DNA of 64,000 nucleotides, from assembly GCA_947034885.2 (NCBI GenBank), contig OZ019759.1:11348501-11412500 (forward strand), given 5' to 3'. The DNA comes from Thuidium tamariscinum. Its lineage: Eukaryota > Streptophyta > Bryopsida > Hypnales > Thuidiaceae. Below the pieces are notes generated by a model. The model made no database searches. It saw nothing but the letters and a program-made list of their open reading frames with translations, and was not told the origin of the DNA. A program made the position numbers and the translations under genes. Positions 45,259-57,405 of this stretch are shown piece by piece (the stretch's first letter is position 1; each line of letters begins with the position of its first letter).

Positions 45259-47518
45259 CTATTTACGCGCCTGCTTCAAAGTAGTACCCACGGGCGGAAC
45301 TGAACTCCTTCGCGTCACTGCCTTGGCGGGTGGAGTCTTCTTGGTGGCGGAACGGGTCTGCCTCTTCTGAATCGGGGCTGGCGACGTTCCACTATCTTCT
45401 GTCGAGGTCTCATCCGACTCCGCCTCTGAGCTTTCCGACTGCTCTACTCCTTGGAATCCACTCGGCTCCCCAGCTTCGCTACGGATGATGGTGGGCGGAT
45501 TGTCTTCCTTGTCTGAGTCATTCAAAATGACCGGTGTGTTGTGCGGAACCTTATCCGGCTCCTTCATGTGGGCGAACTTGTCCGGATCCTCCCTCGCCGG
45601 ATTCTCCCTGGTCAGATTCGGTAGGGCCTTCATCCGGATCTCCAGGTCAAGTCGAGGCGTCGTCCTCTTCGTGGGCGGATCCGTCAGGGTTGTTGACGGT
45701 CCGGCCGTCTTCGGGTCCAATCCGAGTTCGCCGAGATTCTTCATAACAAGCGTGTCACCTAGGAGTTTCCGATCCAACGACATCCACACTTGTGCTCCAG
45801 GGCTGAACTCAGTGTAAACCTGCTCGTTGAGCAGGTTCGGAAGACCCTCACCCATTTCCGGATTGAGGGCTTCAACCAAGGCCCTCATCTCCTTCAGTAC
45901 CCCTTCCATCTTGGCCTGGTAATCCACTAAGATGGCGAGGAGCTTTGATCCGGTGACATGGCCCTCTTTTAGCAACCGGGCGGAAAAGAGTTGGGCCTTC
46001 ACCACTACTTCTGCCGGCTGGGTCACCAACCCTTGTAGGTTGAGGACTAGGGTGGTAGCCTCTCTCATCTTGCCGTTGGCAACACTAAGGTCGCTTTCCA
46101 AGCAATTCATCGTGCTCTGGAGCCCGTTCCGCTCCTCTTCCGCCTTCTTCCGTCCCTCTTCAGCCACCCGAGTTTGATCTTCCGCCTACCGGATCCGATC
46201 CGTCTAGATCCGGGCTTTGTCCTCCCACTTCCGGATCTCCTCGTCCTTCTTCCGTAACACCTCCTGAGTCGGAAGATGGTCCAAGGCTTCCGAAATGTCC
46301 TCGATCTTCACTCTGCCCAGCTTGACAGAGATCTGTTCAAGGATCCCTTGGTAACTTAGGCTGTCTGCATGCGCCATCATGGCGTGTCGGATGATGACGT
46401 CGAAGTGATCCTTCTTCTTCTTACCCGGAGTTGATCCGGGTGGATCCGGGTCTGGATTTCCCCTCTTATCCGGCGTCGTCGCTTTCTTCCGTTCTGACCT
46501 CCGTTCCGACTAGTTGGCTGGTTGCTACTCTTGAGGCTCTTCATCCATCCGCTCGTCCTCCGGATCCTTCGGATCCTTGTCCAACTCCTTAGTCAGGCCA
46601 TATTTCAAGATCTTAAGTCCGGTCTCATAGGCGAGGAGTTCCGGTCCACTCAGTACATCATTGTGGTGGTACAAATGGAACAAGTAGGTGCTAATAGGGC
46701 TGGTCTTGTCCCGTCCAACGTGTTCAGCCAGCCGATTGACTACATACTGGATGACTAGGCTCACTAGAAGAAAACCATGTTAAAATTGTTGAAAACACGT
46801 CATGTAGTTTGTGTTGAGTTGCTGTTTCAAAATGCAGTCAAAACACAAAAAAACACAGAAAAAGCATTTCCTGCATTTTTTTGTGTTTTCACTGCATTTT
46901 GACTGTGTTTTGAAACAGCAACTCAACACAAACTACATGATGTGTTTTCAACAATTTTAACATGGTTTTCTTCTAGTGGCTCCAGTTGACTATCCGCTTC
47001 TCAAAGCATCCGAAAATGGTGTTTGCTACTGTCATGGTGACACATGTAGGCTTTTCCGGATAGAGGATGGAAATCAGGAATTCCAACATCTGCCTATGCC
47101 GGTTATTTGTGCAATCCGGAACAAAATATCCGTCCTTCGGGTGGGGCGGATTCCGGAACCTCGAGACGCCGAACTTGTCCGTCCGGGGAGCCATACCTAA
47201 TCCGGTTTTATCAAACCCGTAAACTTCCGCCCAGACTTCCGGTGACCAGGAATCCGGTCTACCTCTTACTGTGAGCTGGTACTAATACGGAACTCCCGTG
47301 AGGAGTTCCTGCACCATCCCATCATTCTTTACGCTCCACGGGTGCCGGATCAGACCCTCACACCCTAGGAAGACTAAATCATCCTCTAGCTCCTTCCGAT
47401 GCTGCGGATCGGAAGGAGTCACCGACGAAATTGCCTTGGCAGTCACCACCATCCATTTCGAATTGGAGGAGCTCGCCATCTCTCCGTTCAAATCGGAACC
47501 TGTCGGTGCGGTCGACAC
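45259..47518 (-). pseudogene. Element 2B single protein, interrupted by a MITE
   Basis: It reads from about 47518 (MSTAPTGSD, then MASSSNSKW) through DLVFLGCEGLIRHPW and the core (TDKFGVSRFR, PPHPKDGY, MLEFLISILYPEKPT, ANTIFGCFEKRIVNW). There a 217-bp MITE inserts, and the protein resumes with SLVIQYVV and ISTYLFHLYH. A few TAG codons precede a 302-codon open frame (46167-45259) with a coiled coil, QPAEVVVKAQLFSARLL, QVYTEFSPGAQVW, an acidic ESSEAESDETSTED run and a basic QTRSATKK tail. Without the MITE and about four TAGs it would be one frame of about 750 codons, the best-preserved type-2 protein here. The function is unknown. Confidence 0.7.
46762..46978. mobile_element. CACTA-type foldback MITE (copy 2, 217 bp) inside element 2B
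   Basis: It starts CACTAGAAGAAAACC and ends with the reverse complement, flanked by GCT at 46759-46761 and 46979-46981 (3-bp duplication). It is a near-complete hairpin (CATGTAGTTTGTGTTGAGTT pairs with its complement). Element 2A shows the empty site. With its duplication it adds 220 bases and shifts the frame of the element protein, so it is younger than element 2B. Confidence 0.95.
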
Positions 47519-49047
47519 CGACCCTGAACTAAACCCAGAACCGATCTCTACTGCTCACCACTCTTTCTCTCTCTATACGCGCTCCAAAACCTGCACACAA
47601 GCGTACCTCGATTTGCCAAATCGAAAAGGGAAAATGAAGTGGGGGCGGACTGGTTTATATACCAGTCGGTACCCTGCGTTCCCAATTCTCATCGGAACGG
47701 CGCGACGTTCCCGAGCCGTTACGCTAGTTCCGTAGGTCGGCGGCGTAGACCCGTAGGTGCCGTCCATTCGGAACTAGTTCGGATCCGGTCCGGATTGCAT
47801 CCGATCCGCCTAGGATCCGCTCCGTCTTCTGGATGGATCCGTTCTAGACACTACATAGATTTGTTCCGGACATTGAGGGCATCCGGCCTGGAAACTACCC
47901 TTGGTCAATCCGGTTGGACGGATCTTAGGATGTAAAAGACTCTAAATGTCTTCTTTTCCCATATCTAAAACCTAAAAATTTCGAAAATTTGAACTATTCT
48001 ATAAACTATCTTCCTATTTTACTTACATGATATTTTCGGACTGTGATAGACACGATCAATTTTTCACAACCAAGGATAATGACCAGATCCACCACTACTT
48101 CTCTACTCTCTTTGCAGGGACCAAGTCAATTGTTTGAGGATACCACCACTCAACATATTGCAGTCGCATATGAAAGTGATTGCGACACATCCAAGTCGCA
48201 CATTGTAAGGATCTCCCACAAATCCAACGCAAGATGCCAAGCTCAATAACAAAGGACGAACATCAAGTGCACTACCATAATTGCCAAAGGGAGCAAGGAG
48301 ACACCAGCTCCCACCTATCAAGGGAGGAAGCAAGACTATAAGACTAAGAGAGAAGTCGTCGCGGATTTTTGGTTCTATTAGGACGACATTGAGCGATGTA
48401 TCAAAGGGACGAAGCGAGCATGGGTCATTGATTGGCTCAAGGTCCCGGAGGTTTGGCCAATTTTGACAGGGACAAATTTGAATCGAGAGGAAACACTGTT
48501 GCTTCAATATGTAGGCTTTCGACTCCAAGATCAACCAACACTTTCACCACGTAGACTCTTTACCATATCAAACATTTTCAAGACTGTTTTGTACCACCAA
48601 CCAGTGCCCCAAAATCCGGATGAATATCCAATGATTAGGAACAACAGACCCATCCGCAGGATTACAAAGGCACCAACATTTGAACATCGAAACAAATGGG
48701 AGAGTGCACGAAATGTTACGGGCCAAATTCTTGGAGTGACACTACTCCCCTTTCTAGGACTTGGTGCAATAGTCACCCTAGAGACTAGGACAGACCCAAA
48801 CAAAAATACTTATCGAGTGACAGTGGATTTCTTTCCCAACTGTACATTCCCGGATTTTGTCAATATGGCAGTTTCTGCTATAGGAGGTTGCCAACAATAC
48901 GTAAATTGCAAACACTCATACTATCTGTATAGGTATTTTTGCAAGATGGATGTCCATGAAGACAAGTTCATTCATACACCTAGTTATAGCCTCAATGAAT
49001 TGAAGCTACTTCTAGTCCGAGCCGGAATCATCACACTTCCAAAGTAG

Positions 49048-50269
49048 GTGTATAAGAGTTTCCAAATGCTTCTCAACCATTTGTAATGAATTCGTTTTTT
49101 ATAATATAATTGAAATGATTTTACACATATGGCATTTAAAATGGCTTTGCATTTATTCAACTACAAATTCAGTCTTATTAGCCACATGTAACATGTATCA
49201 TTCTATTGCAATGAACTCATGCCTTCAAAATTCATTTTTTACTCGAATGACTAATTGAAGATCCAAGAAAAAACCCTAGACTTTTTCATGACTACCATTC
49301 ATCTTACACTAACCCTCAAGTACTGTTTTTATCAATGAAGGTCCTCTTATACTACAAAATGTTTAAAATTTTAGTAGCTAAGGGATATTAGAATTTACAA
49401 AATTTGGCATTGAGTTCATTTGAATCTAAAACCACTAAACAATTTATCCAAAATGATTAGACTATACTATGCTTCAAGCGTTTGATCTAATTTATTCTAC
49501 AACCTTGATCTAAAAAACTCAAACTTTTCTCAAACATTAAAATTTGTGAGCGTATAGTTCTTAAAAGATTAAACACACAAATATGTAAAATTTAACACCA
49601 TCCACAGTTATAGGAGGCATGGTCATAGGTCAAAAAAACTAGTAGAAGTAGTGAGTTTTTTGAAAATTTTTATAAAAAATGAAGCCAAAAATTTTTTTAG
49701 GCCAAAACATCCAAAAATTGTTGTGTTGGAGGCTCTAGGCTCACAACTTCATGCTCACAACTCACAAGCTTGCCACTCCAAGCTCACATGCTAGCATCGT
49801 AGGCCTGTGGAGAGGAAGAGGTGCCTTAAGCACAAGGTGACCAAAAAATGGTATTCAATACAACATGAGGTCTTTACATCCTTCATCTTCAGGCTAAGCT
49901 CCTTCAACTTGTTTTTAATAAATATATTTTTGTTTTACAAAATCATCAATGCTCATGTTGACTTTATATCTATCTGGGCTTCTTGTGCAACAAGAAATTT
50001 CACAAGTCGCAGATGCAGCAGTAAGAAGGTACATGGAGGCTCTGAAAGTATACCACAAAAAGCAACCAAAGCAATGAGGTCGGGAGCAAGGAAATGAACA
50101 AAGACAACCATGGTAAAGATGTTCAAATTACTAGAGGTGGCAAATCCGGAAAATGGAGTGGACTTCCTTAAAGAAGTATATTCCAATACTTCTTAGTCTC
50201 CAACTTCACTTAAACCGCTCAAAAGATAGTGCAATCCATATTGAAATATTACTTTTCATCTTTTTGTAG
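49048..50269 (+). other. 3' flank of the plus-strand MULE and start of the next element
   Basis: 49605-49640 matches the left edge of the window in inverted orientation. 49735-49800 has repeated GCTCACAAC / CTCACAAGC words, like the ends of the elements ending at 55906 and spanning 58807-60206. It probably marks the right terminus of the MULE near 49.8 kb. At 49980-50190 weak coding-like words on the plus strand (VADAAVRRYMEALKVYHKK) may be a decayed first exon of the methyltransferase-like gene. Confidence 0.4.
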
Positions 50270-53200
50270 GTGGAAAAGCATTGGGGCAATTACACGGTGC
50301 CCAAAATGACTTTGGAGAAGCTCCAATTGGTCGCCACCTGCAAGATGAGAGGCAAATATAAGACAAAGATACTTCAATGGTGGAACTCTTCCACGCTTTT
50401 ACCCGAAGCAAGGAAGTTGCCACCGAAATCGATCTCCAAAAACCTACTTCCTCAATTTCTGGTGAAGTGCACTTGGTATGCTGGGGTAAGTATTCAATAT
50501 CTTTGTCTCAATGACTTTGATTATAGGAAAATTCTAAACCCTCTATGAGGCCTTGAAAATACCCTCAATTGAGGTCTTTCATTGTATTTGAAGGTATACT
50601 TGTTAAAGACCTTTATACCCTTTTCCATAATTTTCACAAATTTTGACATTGTGGTTTTTTTGAAGGTACATGTTTTTTATTGGATAATTGGACTTTAGGT
50701 ACTTCTTGTCATTTAAATTTTAGTCACATAATGGGGTTTTTTTTGTTATCGACAAACATCAAGAAACTAAGGGCTAATGGCTCATGAGTTTCTAGTACTA
50801 TGAAGGAGAATTTGTATTTTGAAATATTATTGGTACTTTATACTCTAGATTTTTGCTCAATCAAATTCTACTTATTGAACAATAGGACACTTGGTAGTGT
50901 TTGTCATTTAAATCCTTGGTACTAGAAGTGAATTTTTTACATTGACAGATTTAAAAATACTTGATGAGATTTAGTCAAGCTAGCGACACATATTGTGTAC
51001 TTAGGCTATTAACTGTAGCCTTCACTAGAAAGCTTTGCATATCAAATCTTGAAGGGCTTTATTAAGTGTCAAGATTTCTCTAATGATTAAGGTCAATATA
51101 AATTAAGTACTTCTTTCATCAATTTTTCAAAATCTTTGCATTTCATGAATTACTACATATTGATTGTATCAAATGTTTCAAATAGAAGATATTGTAGTGG
51201 AGTTCTTCAACAAAATTGTAAAGGACGACAACCTCTCCATTGACTACAACACCCCAGCAGCACCAGAGCGACTGCTAGAGTACATAGAAGGATGGAGGCA
51301 GAAGATTTGGGAACATGGCTTCATGAATTACTTCAAGGGGCAAAAGTACTTCAAGAAGGGGTAGTCTTTTGCAGCTCAAGAAGGCTCTACTGCTGTGGTG
51401 CGCAGAGTCCTTTATCGGTATGTCATTTTCTGTGCTACTTAGAATTATATGGCATCATATTACAATTTGTAATTATAGAGATTTTGTAGCATCTTGTAGT
51501 TCATTATAAATCTTAAATTTGTATTGTCTCAGTTGCTTTTTTAGATTCAAAGGAATGAAGTACAACTTCCATGTTATATTTTTCTCTAACTTTTTCATTT
51601 TGAGATTGAAGAGTGATTTGTATAACTCATTCTGGTTGAATTGCAGTTATTTCAAGTTAGAGCTTGAAGCAAAGGGGGCTATTGCAAAATTAGACCTCCC
51701 TCAATTCCTTCTATGGTTCCTCGACCACAACTCGCTTTCATGCATGTTCAGCCCACATCAATTGCGCACCTACACTACTGCTCATCTTACTAATGCGGGC
51801 TGGTATTTGGATTGCACACTTAAGTTCACTCATCATTTGGAGGTTCAGCTCAAGGCATCATTGGAGGGCAAGGGGATCATAGATTTGGAGGTTGTTGACG
51901 AGTTCATCGGCATAGACGATGATGCTAGAAGGAAGGCCATAAACAAAAGGGATGTAGTGGGCCGAAAGAAAGAAGTGAAGAATCAACTCATCATGGAGAA
52001 CAAGGAGAAAAAATAGGCAAAGAAAGCAACAAAGAAGGCAAAGAAAGAGGCCGAGAAGGAAAAGGAAGAGAAGACTAAGGCCAAGGGCAAGAAGAAGGAA
52101 GAAGAGAAAGGGCAAGTGTTGACATCCTCCACTATAGATCAAATAGGGTAGACACAAGGCGGACCAAGGAAAGTCACCATCTCACAGCTCACTAAAGATG
52201 TCATTTTGCGAGTCACACAAGCCATGGTCCTCACTGACGATGACGTGCCAAAGACTAAGGATTTAATCCTTAATATCTACATTGAGGACATTGCCATGGA
52301 TATGGAAGAAAAAAGACAAGGTGCCTATGATGAGGTCTTGAACTACTTGGTTAAGGTAATATCTTCAAATGTCTTTGCTAAAATTAATTTTACTTATTGT
52401 CAATGATATGAATGCTATGTACTAATGTTGCTATAATAATACACTGAAGAAAAATTTATCTGTAGTCGTACACAATTACACTTCCTACTTATGCATTTTT
52501 GTATTTTAAGAAATTTGTAAGACAACAAGGCAGAACTTACAATTTCGTCGGATCCGACGGAATCATTTGTGCTGCTATTATGTTCTATATTTCCCTCCTA
52601 AACATTTTTCACATTCATATGGTCTTGTTTTGTCTAGAAATAGTTGAACATATTGACAAATATATTTTCTTTTTTTGTTGAGCTTCTTAATAAAATGAGA
52701 AGAAAATTCTAAATGTTATACTAAATGTGATGAGTTTGCATTCAAAGGTAGAAAGCTATGCAATACTAATATATTGAAATTCTATTGAAATATACTTTTG
52801 TAGATGGTGGTGGGCAAAACTCACATGTTTGAAGGTGTGGCAAATGCAAGGGCTAATATTGACGTCATCTTTATTGATTGCCCAGAGAACTTGCTTGTGC
52901 TAGGCATCTCTCTTACGTCGAAGGAGGTGCCGAATTGGAATGCGGATTTAGACGCTAATGCTTTGCAATCCGCATGCACCTTTGCAGTGGAACATCTACA
53001 CGATGATGGATGCATCATCGTGTTTCATTCATTCAGCATTGCATCTAGGAAAGATCTAGTAGGAGTTTGCAAAGCATTTGACTTCAAGAAGAAGAAAGAT
53101 TGGCTAGGCATGAGCCACATGCATCTCACCTCGCCAACGGACACCACAAAGACGGTAAATTCAATTCAAATGCTTAAGCTTTTGTCACCTATTTTCTTTA

Positions 53201-54173
53201 AAATATCATTCAGTGCACTCTAATGTTCTTGTATCATATATGTTGTAGACACAGAAGTTTGGAGTCACTCTCTTTGTGAAGGACCTCAAATCAAAAGGCG
53301 AATCCAACTTTGCCTTCAAGCATACTCAAATGATGAAGAAGGCTCGGGCGGATGTTGAAAATGATGACATGCTGATGAATTACATGCATGCAAACGACAT
53401 CTCTATGAATGGGAAGAAGCCATAGTGAGGCCCATGCGAAAAAGATCTGAGGTTCTTCACCCTCCTCTTTGAAACTACGAGCAATGAAGGCAATGTCATT
53501 GTGGACTGCACGGCATCCACAGGTTTGTCTTCAGTTTTAATATTTCACACTTCTATGTCATTTTTACAATTTTGTCATCTCTCTAACACATTTTCATTAC
53601 ATGAATGTTCAAGGTGCTTGCATTACGGCTTGTAGAGGAACCGGACGCAACATTCTAGCTTTTAAGGGGGACAAAGACATTTTCAATGCCATTTTAAAGC
53701 CTATGAAGAAGTCATCAGTATCAATGGTAGTGGCTCCAATCCCGGAGACAACAGTCGATTTAACAATGGATGTACATGACGTGAATATTGTCCCTCGCAA
53801 GTTTATTCGCAAGGAAAAATCCAGTTAGTAAGTGGAAACTTCTTCCATTCTTTATTATTTTTCTTCATGTCAAATTTGCAAAGACTAATATAATGTCTTC
53901 AATTTTTACAAAGGTTGTGGATTGATCTTGAGAGAGGTCATGGAACAAAATCAAAGGCTTATCGTCAGTCCAAAGAAGCCTTTTGAGCTTCCACCCTATG
54001 TTGAGCAGATGGCAAGTGCCTTTACAAATTTTGGTTGTTCCAAATCAAAACAACGCAAAGACACTTACACCTTCAATGTCTTACAGTTTATAGATGCTTC
54101 TGCATCTGAGGGTAGAGAGTCCTCACAGTCATCTACAGGGTCAGATTCAGTGACTGAGTCCACAACCACTTAG
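50270..54173 (+). pseudogene. Seven-exon gene with beta-class DNA-methyltransferase-like motifs
   Basis: Exons read as 50270-50485, 51186-51417, 51647-52355, 52804-53154, 53249-53522, 53614-53823 and 53914-54173, all with GT-AG borders. Phases agree from exon 2 onward; the exon 1-2 join is off by one. Exon 3 has a Lys/Glu-rich stretch (KKATKKAKKEAEKE). Exon 4 has DVIFIDCPENL, which resembles motif IV (DPPY) of N6-adenine/N4-cytosine methyltransferases, followed by a helix and GCIIVFHSF. Exons 5 and 6 join to VIVDCTASTGACITA, then GTGRNILAFKGDKDIF, which resembles the SAM-binding motif I (DxFxGSG, then GR..xG.E.D). The order motif IV then I is that of beta-class enzymes. The catalytic DPPY is altered to DCPE, and stops (51362, 52014, 52149 and 53424-53429) break it. 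It was once a spliced gene, likely carried by a transposon. The target is unknown. Confidence 0.55.
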
Positions 54174-54834
54174 ATTCTTGAGATTGACTAATCTCTTGGA
54201 TCTTACTATTGTGTATTGGGTTTTATTTAGATTGGATTTGTATGTCTTATGGCTACTTCTTGGAGTCTCAAATTTCTCTTTGTGTTCATAAAATTTTTGT
54301 TTTCAAAAAATCCAAGGCAATGGCTCTTGCCAGTTCTTCCTAAACCCTAAACTCTAATCAAAAACATTTGAGGCAAGAAGGAATTATTTACAATTCCGTT
54401 GGATCCGACAAACTCATACATATTCTCTCTTAGTTCTCTCTTTTCATTGTACTTCTCAAAATCAATCTTCTTTTAGCAATACTTAGATTGACCTATTTAA
54501 TGAATGACTTGCATCAAATTATTGTATTTCCAATGCCTTCTATTGATTGGGTTTGTGTATTTATGAGGTCTTCTTTGTTGTTTTCATTTTGCCTTCACAT
54601 TCCTTAATTTATCTCTACATAAAAAAGATTTATATGCTAAATAAAAATTAATCCACAATATAAACCTAGGTGCTTTGATTCTCTAAATTAGACTTTATAT
54701 CTCTACTCTTGTATACACAATGTCCATGATTATAGGTGTATGCAAAGAGAGCATGAAGAAGAAAACAAAAAGTGACTTATATAGTCGCATCTTTGAAATA
54801 GACATCATATCTTCTCTGCTGCCTAAACGTTTAA
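54174..54834. other. Non-coding sequence after the methyltransferase-like gene
   Basis: AT-rich with no supported gene. 54723-54735 carries CCATGATTATAGG, a word repeated at 55766 and 55809 on the other side of the piggyBac-type insertion, so it belongs to the arm of the surrounding element. Confidence 0.4.
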
Positions 54835-55756
54835 CCCCTAAATGCCCAAAGTCCCCTCAGGGGACACTTGGGATTTCGGGTAGGCTCGTGTGACCTGAAA
54901 TTTTGACATAATTTTTTGAAACTTTTTTTGAAGATAGAAAATCACATCAGCTTTCTAAAAATATAATTTTTTTTTCAATCGGTGCCCGGGAGCAGAAGTT
55001 TTGCCATCTTGAGTCAAAAAAGCAGTTCGACGGGCAGAAAAAAAAAACACAAAAAAATGAATTTTTTTTTTTTCAATTTTTTTTCTGAAAGATTATGTTT
55101 TTGTCTACATTTGAAGCTTTGATTCATCCTATTTGGACTAATAATGAAAAAGTTATGGACAATCTTGTTTTTTGGGCAATTTAAGCATCTTCTTCAAAAA
55201 ACAACTTATAGAATTCATTTTTGAATGCAATTTTCAATTTTTTTCAATTTTTTTTTTTTGAAAAGGTTAAGTTTGTTTTCAAGAACAATCCCACCGTTGG
55301 AATTATGATTTTCTAATTCCATCTAAAGGCTATTAACAATTTAGTATTTTGTTCAACTTTGGACCTACTTCTACTTAACAATTTTTTTATATGTGAAAAT
55401 CAAGTTTTGACATTCTGAAATTTTTTTCCACAACTCTCAACTCAAATGTTCAAGATAAAAAATTTTAACCTTATGGTGTGTAGTGCAAAAAAAATCCACA
55501 AATGGCCATCAAAGTCACCTGAAATTGCAAGCCGCAGTTGAAAAAAACTTTCTTTTTCAACTTCAAATGCTAATATCTTCCAATCCGTACGGTCAAACTT
55601 CATGAAATTTTTACCACATGATTTGAGACAAGTGAATTACAAGATCCTACGGTTAGATTCTAAGAAAAAAGTTTTTTTAGGTTTCTTGAGTGATTGCAGC
55701 AGAAATGGCAGTTTTCAGTGGTTTCAGAGCCAGAAAATGCCTTGGGAACTTAGGGG
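54835..55756. mobile_element. 922-bp TTAA-flanked piggyBac-type element
   Basis: The ends are CCCCTAAATGCCCAAAG and the near-complement CTTGGGAACTTAGGGG, each next to TTAA (54831-54834 and 55757-55760). TTAA target duplication and CCY...RGG ends are the hallmark of piggyBac. It has no coding capacity. Subterminal CCCCTCAGGGG-like inverted words lie near the left end. A decayed piggyBac transposase lies 1.6 kb to the right, which could be the source of mobilisation, although their ends cannot be compared here. Confidence 0.8.
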
Positions 55757-55760
55757 TTAA

Positions 55761-55906
55761 AGTCCACGATCATAGGTACTAAACTCTAATTTTTGTTACC
55801 CTAAAATCCATGATCATAGGTGGTCAACTCTAATTTTTTTCAAAATAAATTTCCCGCTCATAAGTTCACAGGCTCCTACTCCCCCACTTGCCTACTAGCA
55901 ACCCTG
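55761..55906 (+). mobile_element. Right end of an element with CAGGGTTGCTA-type terminus
   Basis: TAGCAACCCTG at 55896-55906 is the reverse complement of the left end of the element at 58807. It is preceded by CTCATAAGTTCACAGGCTC-like and CCA(T/C)GATCATAGGT words shared with that family. The left partner was not found. If it is the right end of a larger unit, that unit may include the methyltransferase-like gene. Confidence 0.5.
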
Positions 55907-57405
55907 ATTTTTCATCTACATTTGATGATTTAATCTATATTTTGAAGAAAAATGAATAAATTTTATCATTAGAAGATTAATTTTATTTGGCAAATGGTAG
56001 AAATTCATTTTGAAATGGTAAAATCCAACACCTTGGTTTTTTTTTAAAAAGGACTTGTTATACAATCCTAAGATTGAGTGAATGGTCAATTGTTCGTCCA
56101 CTTGTCAGACGACTTGTTTGCCCAACCATTAGATGGCCAAGTTCAAATGTTATAGAACATTTGTAAGGGAGTAGTTATAGATGCTGGACGTTGAGACGTC
56201 CTGTCAACCTCAAAAAAGGCTTTGCCAACTATAAGTACAAGAGTTTGAGACAATTTAGTGTCTCCTTTGGGATTAATTTTCATGTTCATGGGCTATTTAT
56301 TATTTGACTATTGTGCATGTTAGTGATTTTTCTTGCCCTTGTGGATGAATAGGGGACTCCTTAATCTTTCATTTTGATGAAAAACTCATTTTTTATGAAC
56401 ATAATGTTATGCCAATGTTAGACTTCCCAATGTTAGTTTGGATTTGTAATGTATCTCCCCACAACTACAACAAATGTGTTGAAATTCAAGGTGATTATGA
56501 CCAATGCGATTTTAGTTTAGGCCAACTGAATTATTTCTATTGTGACAAAGTCATGAAAGACAAGATGTGCTTCATTGCCATAGAAAATAGACTAACAATT
56601 TCTTTGAAAGAAATGGATGAGCATCAATTTTTTGATGATGAACAATAAGATTTCAAGGTTTGTAGTGATGACACAAACCTTGAAGGAATTGAGACTCCTC
56701 ATGCAGTGGTAAAAACAACGATGACAATGAATTTGAAGACTCTTTAAATGAGAAAAGTACTACAAAGTTGAGGATGAAGCTAATGAAGATGAAGGAAGTA
56801 ATTAGAAACATGTAAAACCTAAAAGATCAAAATGAAAGTAGCAAGAAAGATGAAAATGAACACAACAAAAGTTGTGCAAGCTTAGATATATAGTAGCTAG
56901 CAACAATGGAGGGGTCAATTACAACCCTCCTTCCATTCTAAAGTAGCTTCTTCTTGCAATGCCACAAAGCCATACCTTCAAGATTTTTGCTTTTCAACAA
57001 GTGCATTTAAAGAAGTGTTTGCAAATCAGAACAACAAGGAACAAGGCCAACAACAAGACATAGAACAAGAGTGATGTTGTAACAATCATGCAATGACAAA
57101 AGAAAAAGATTGAGAAGGTGGTGTGACTCTAATAGTATAATGGAAAAAAGTGGCCATAGAGGTAGGTAGACAATAGCTATATACAATAGCTACTATACTA
57201 GGATACAACAACAAGGGCGAGGATCAAAATATGGACTAAGGCATAATTCCCTACCATAGTTAAAGAGACACTATTGCATCAACTAAAGTGAATTCAACAA
57301 AACAAAACAAATAAGAATATATCTGAAGTACATGGTGTTTGAGGTACAAGATTTATCAACCCCATATAAAATCATTTAGTAGTCCATCCCCATCTAGACA
57401 CAAAA
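55907..57405. other. AT-rich stretch with weak coding-like remnants
   Basis: An 80-codon frame at 56409-56648 has some coding character (QGDYDQCDFSLGQLNYFYC), followed by decayed acidic sequence. It could be the N-terminal part of the piggyBac transposase gene that follows, but no family motif is clear. The remainder shows nothing. Confidence 0.3.

Larger units (their letters stand above)
44021..48048 (-). mobile_element. TG...CA-type element 2B inserted in the MULE exon
   Basis: The element runs from TGTCGTACGC at 44021 to CTGTGATA at 48048 (4,028 bp, or 3,808 bp without the internal MITE), flanked by GACAA (44016-44020) and GACAC (48049-48053), a 5-bp duplication with one difference. The empty site is seen in the minus-strand MULE copy near 1460. 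It is homologous to 2A throughout. The coding strand is minus. Confidence 0.85.
37854..49047 (+). pseudogene. MULE-SWIM transposase, second copy, split by elements 1B and 2B
   Basis: Homology to the minus-strand copy starts at 37854 (DHLTCENPDC), right after the CACTA end, so the N-terminus is missing. Exon 1 reads to WMAFWHF and WGGFLDM near 39120, with a donor GTGAGC. Exon 2 begins near 39658 and reads CNLSETVHNKW to SGPSKGEL (39864). Element 1B interrupts. Coding resumes at 43830 (ELRLRAARCS) and runs to the TPDN word near 44020, where element 2B interrupts, and resumes at 48049. The last part (48463-49047) is open and ends at the degenerate SWIM finger: CTF where the other copy has CTC, then NCKH. 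Loss of one zinc ligand suggests that the finger no longer folds. Element insertion, stop codons and this change make it a clear pseudogene. Confidence 0.8.

Noticed and set aside
39865-48048. Segmental duplication of the 6.4-18.2 kb block as the source of 1B and 2B
   Set aside because: Each element has its own target duplication and its own insertion site, and the order and nesting differ between the two regions, so independent insertions explain the data better.
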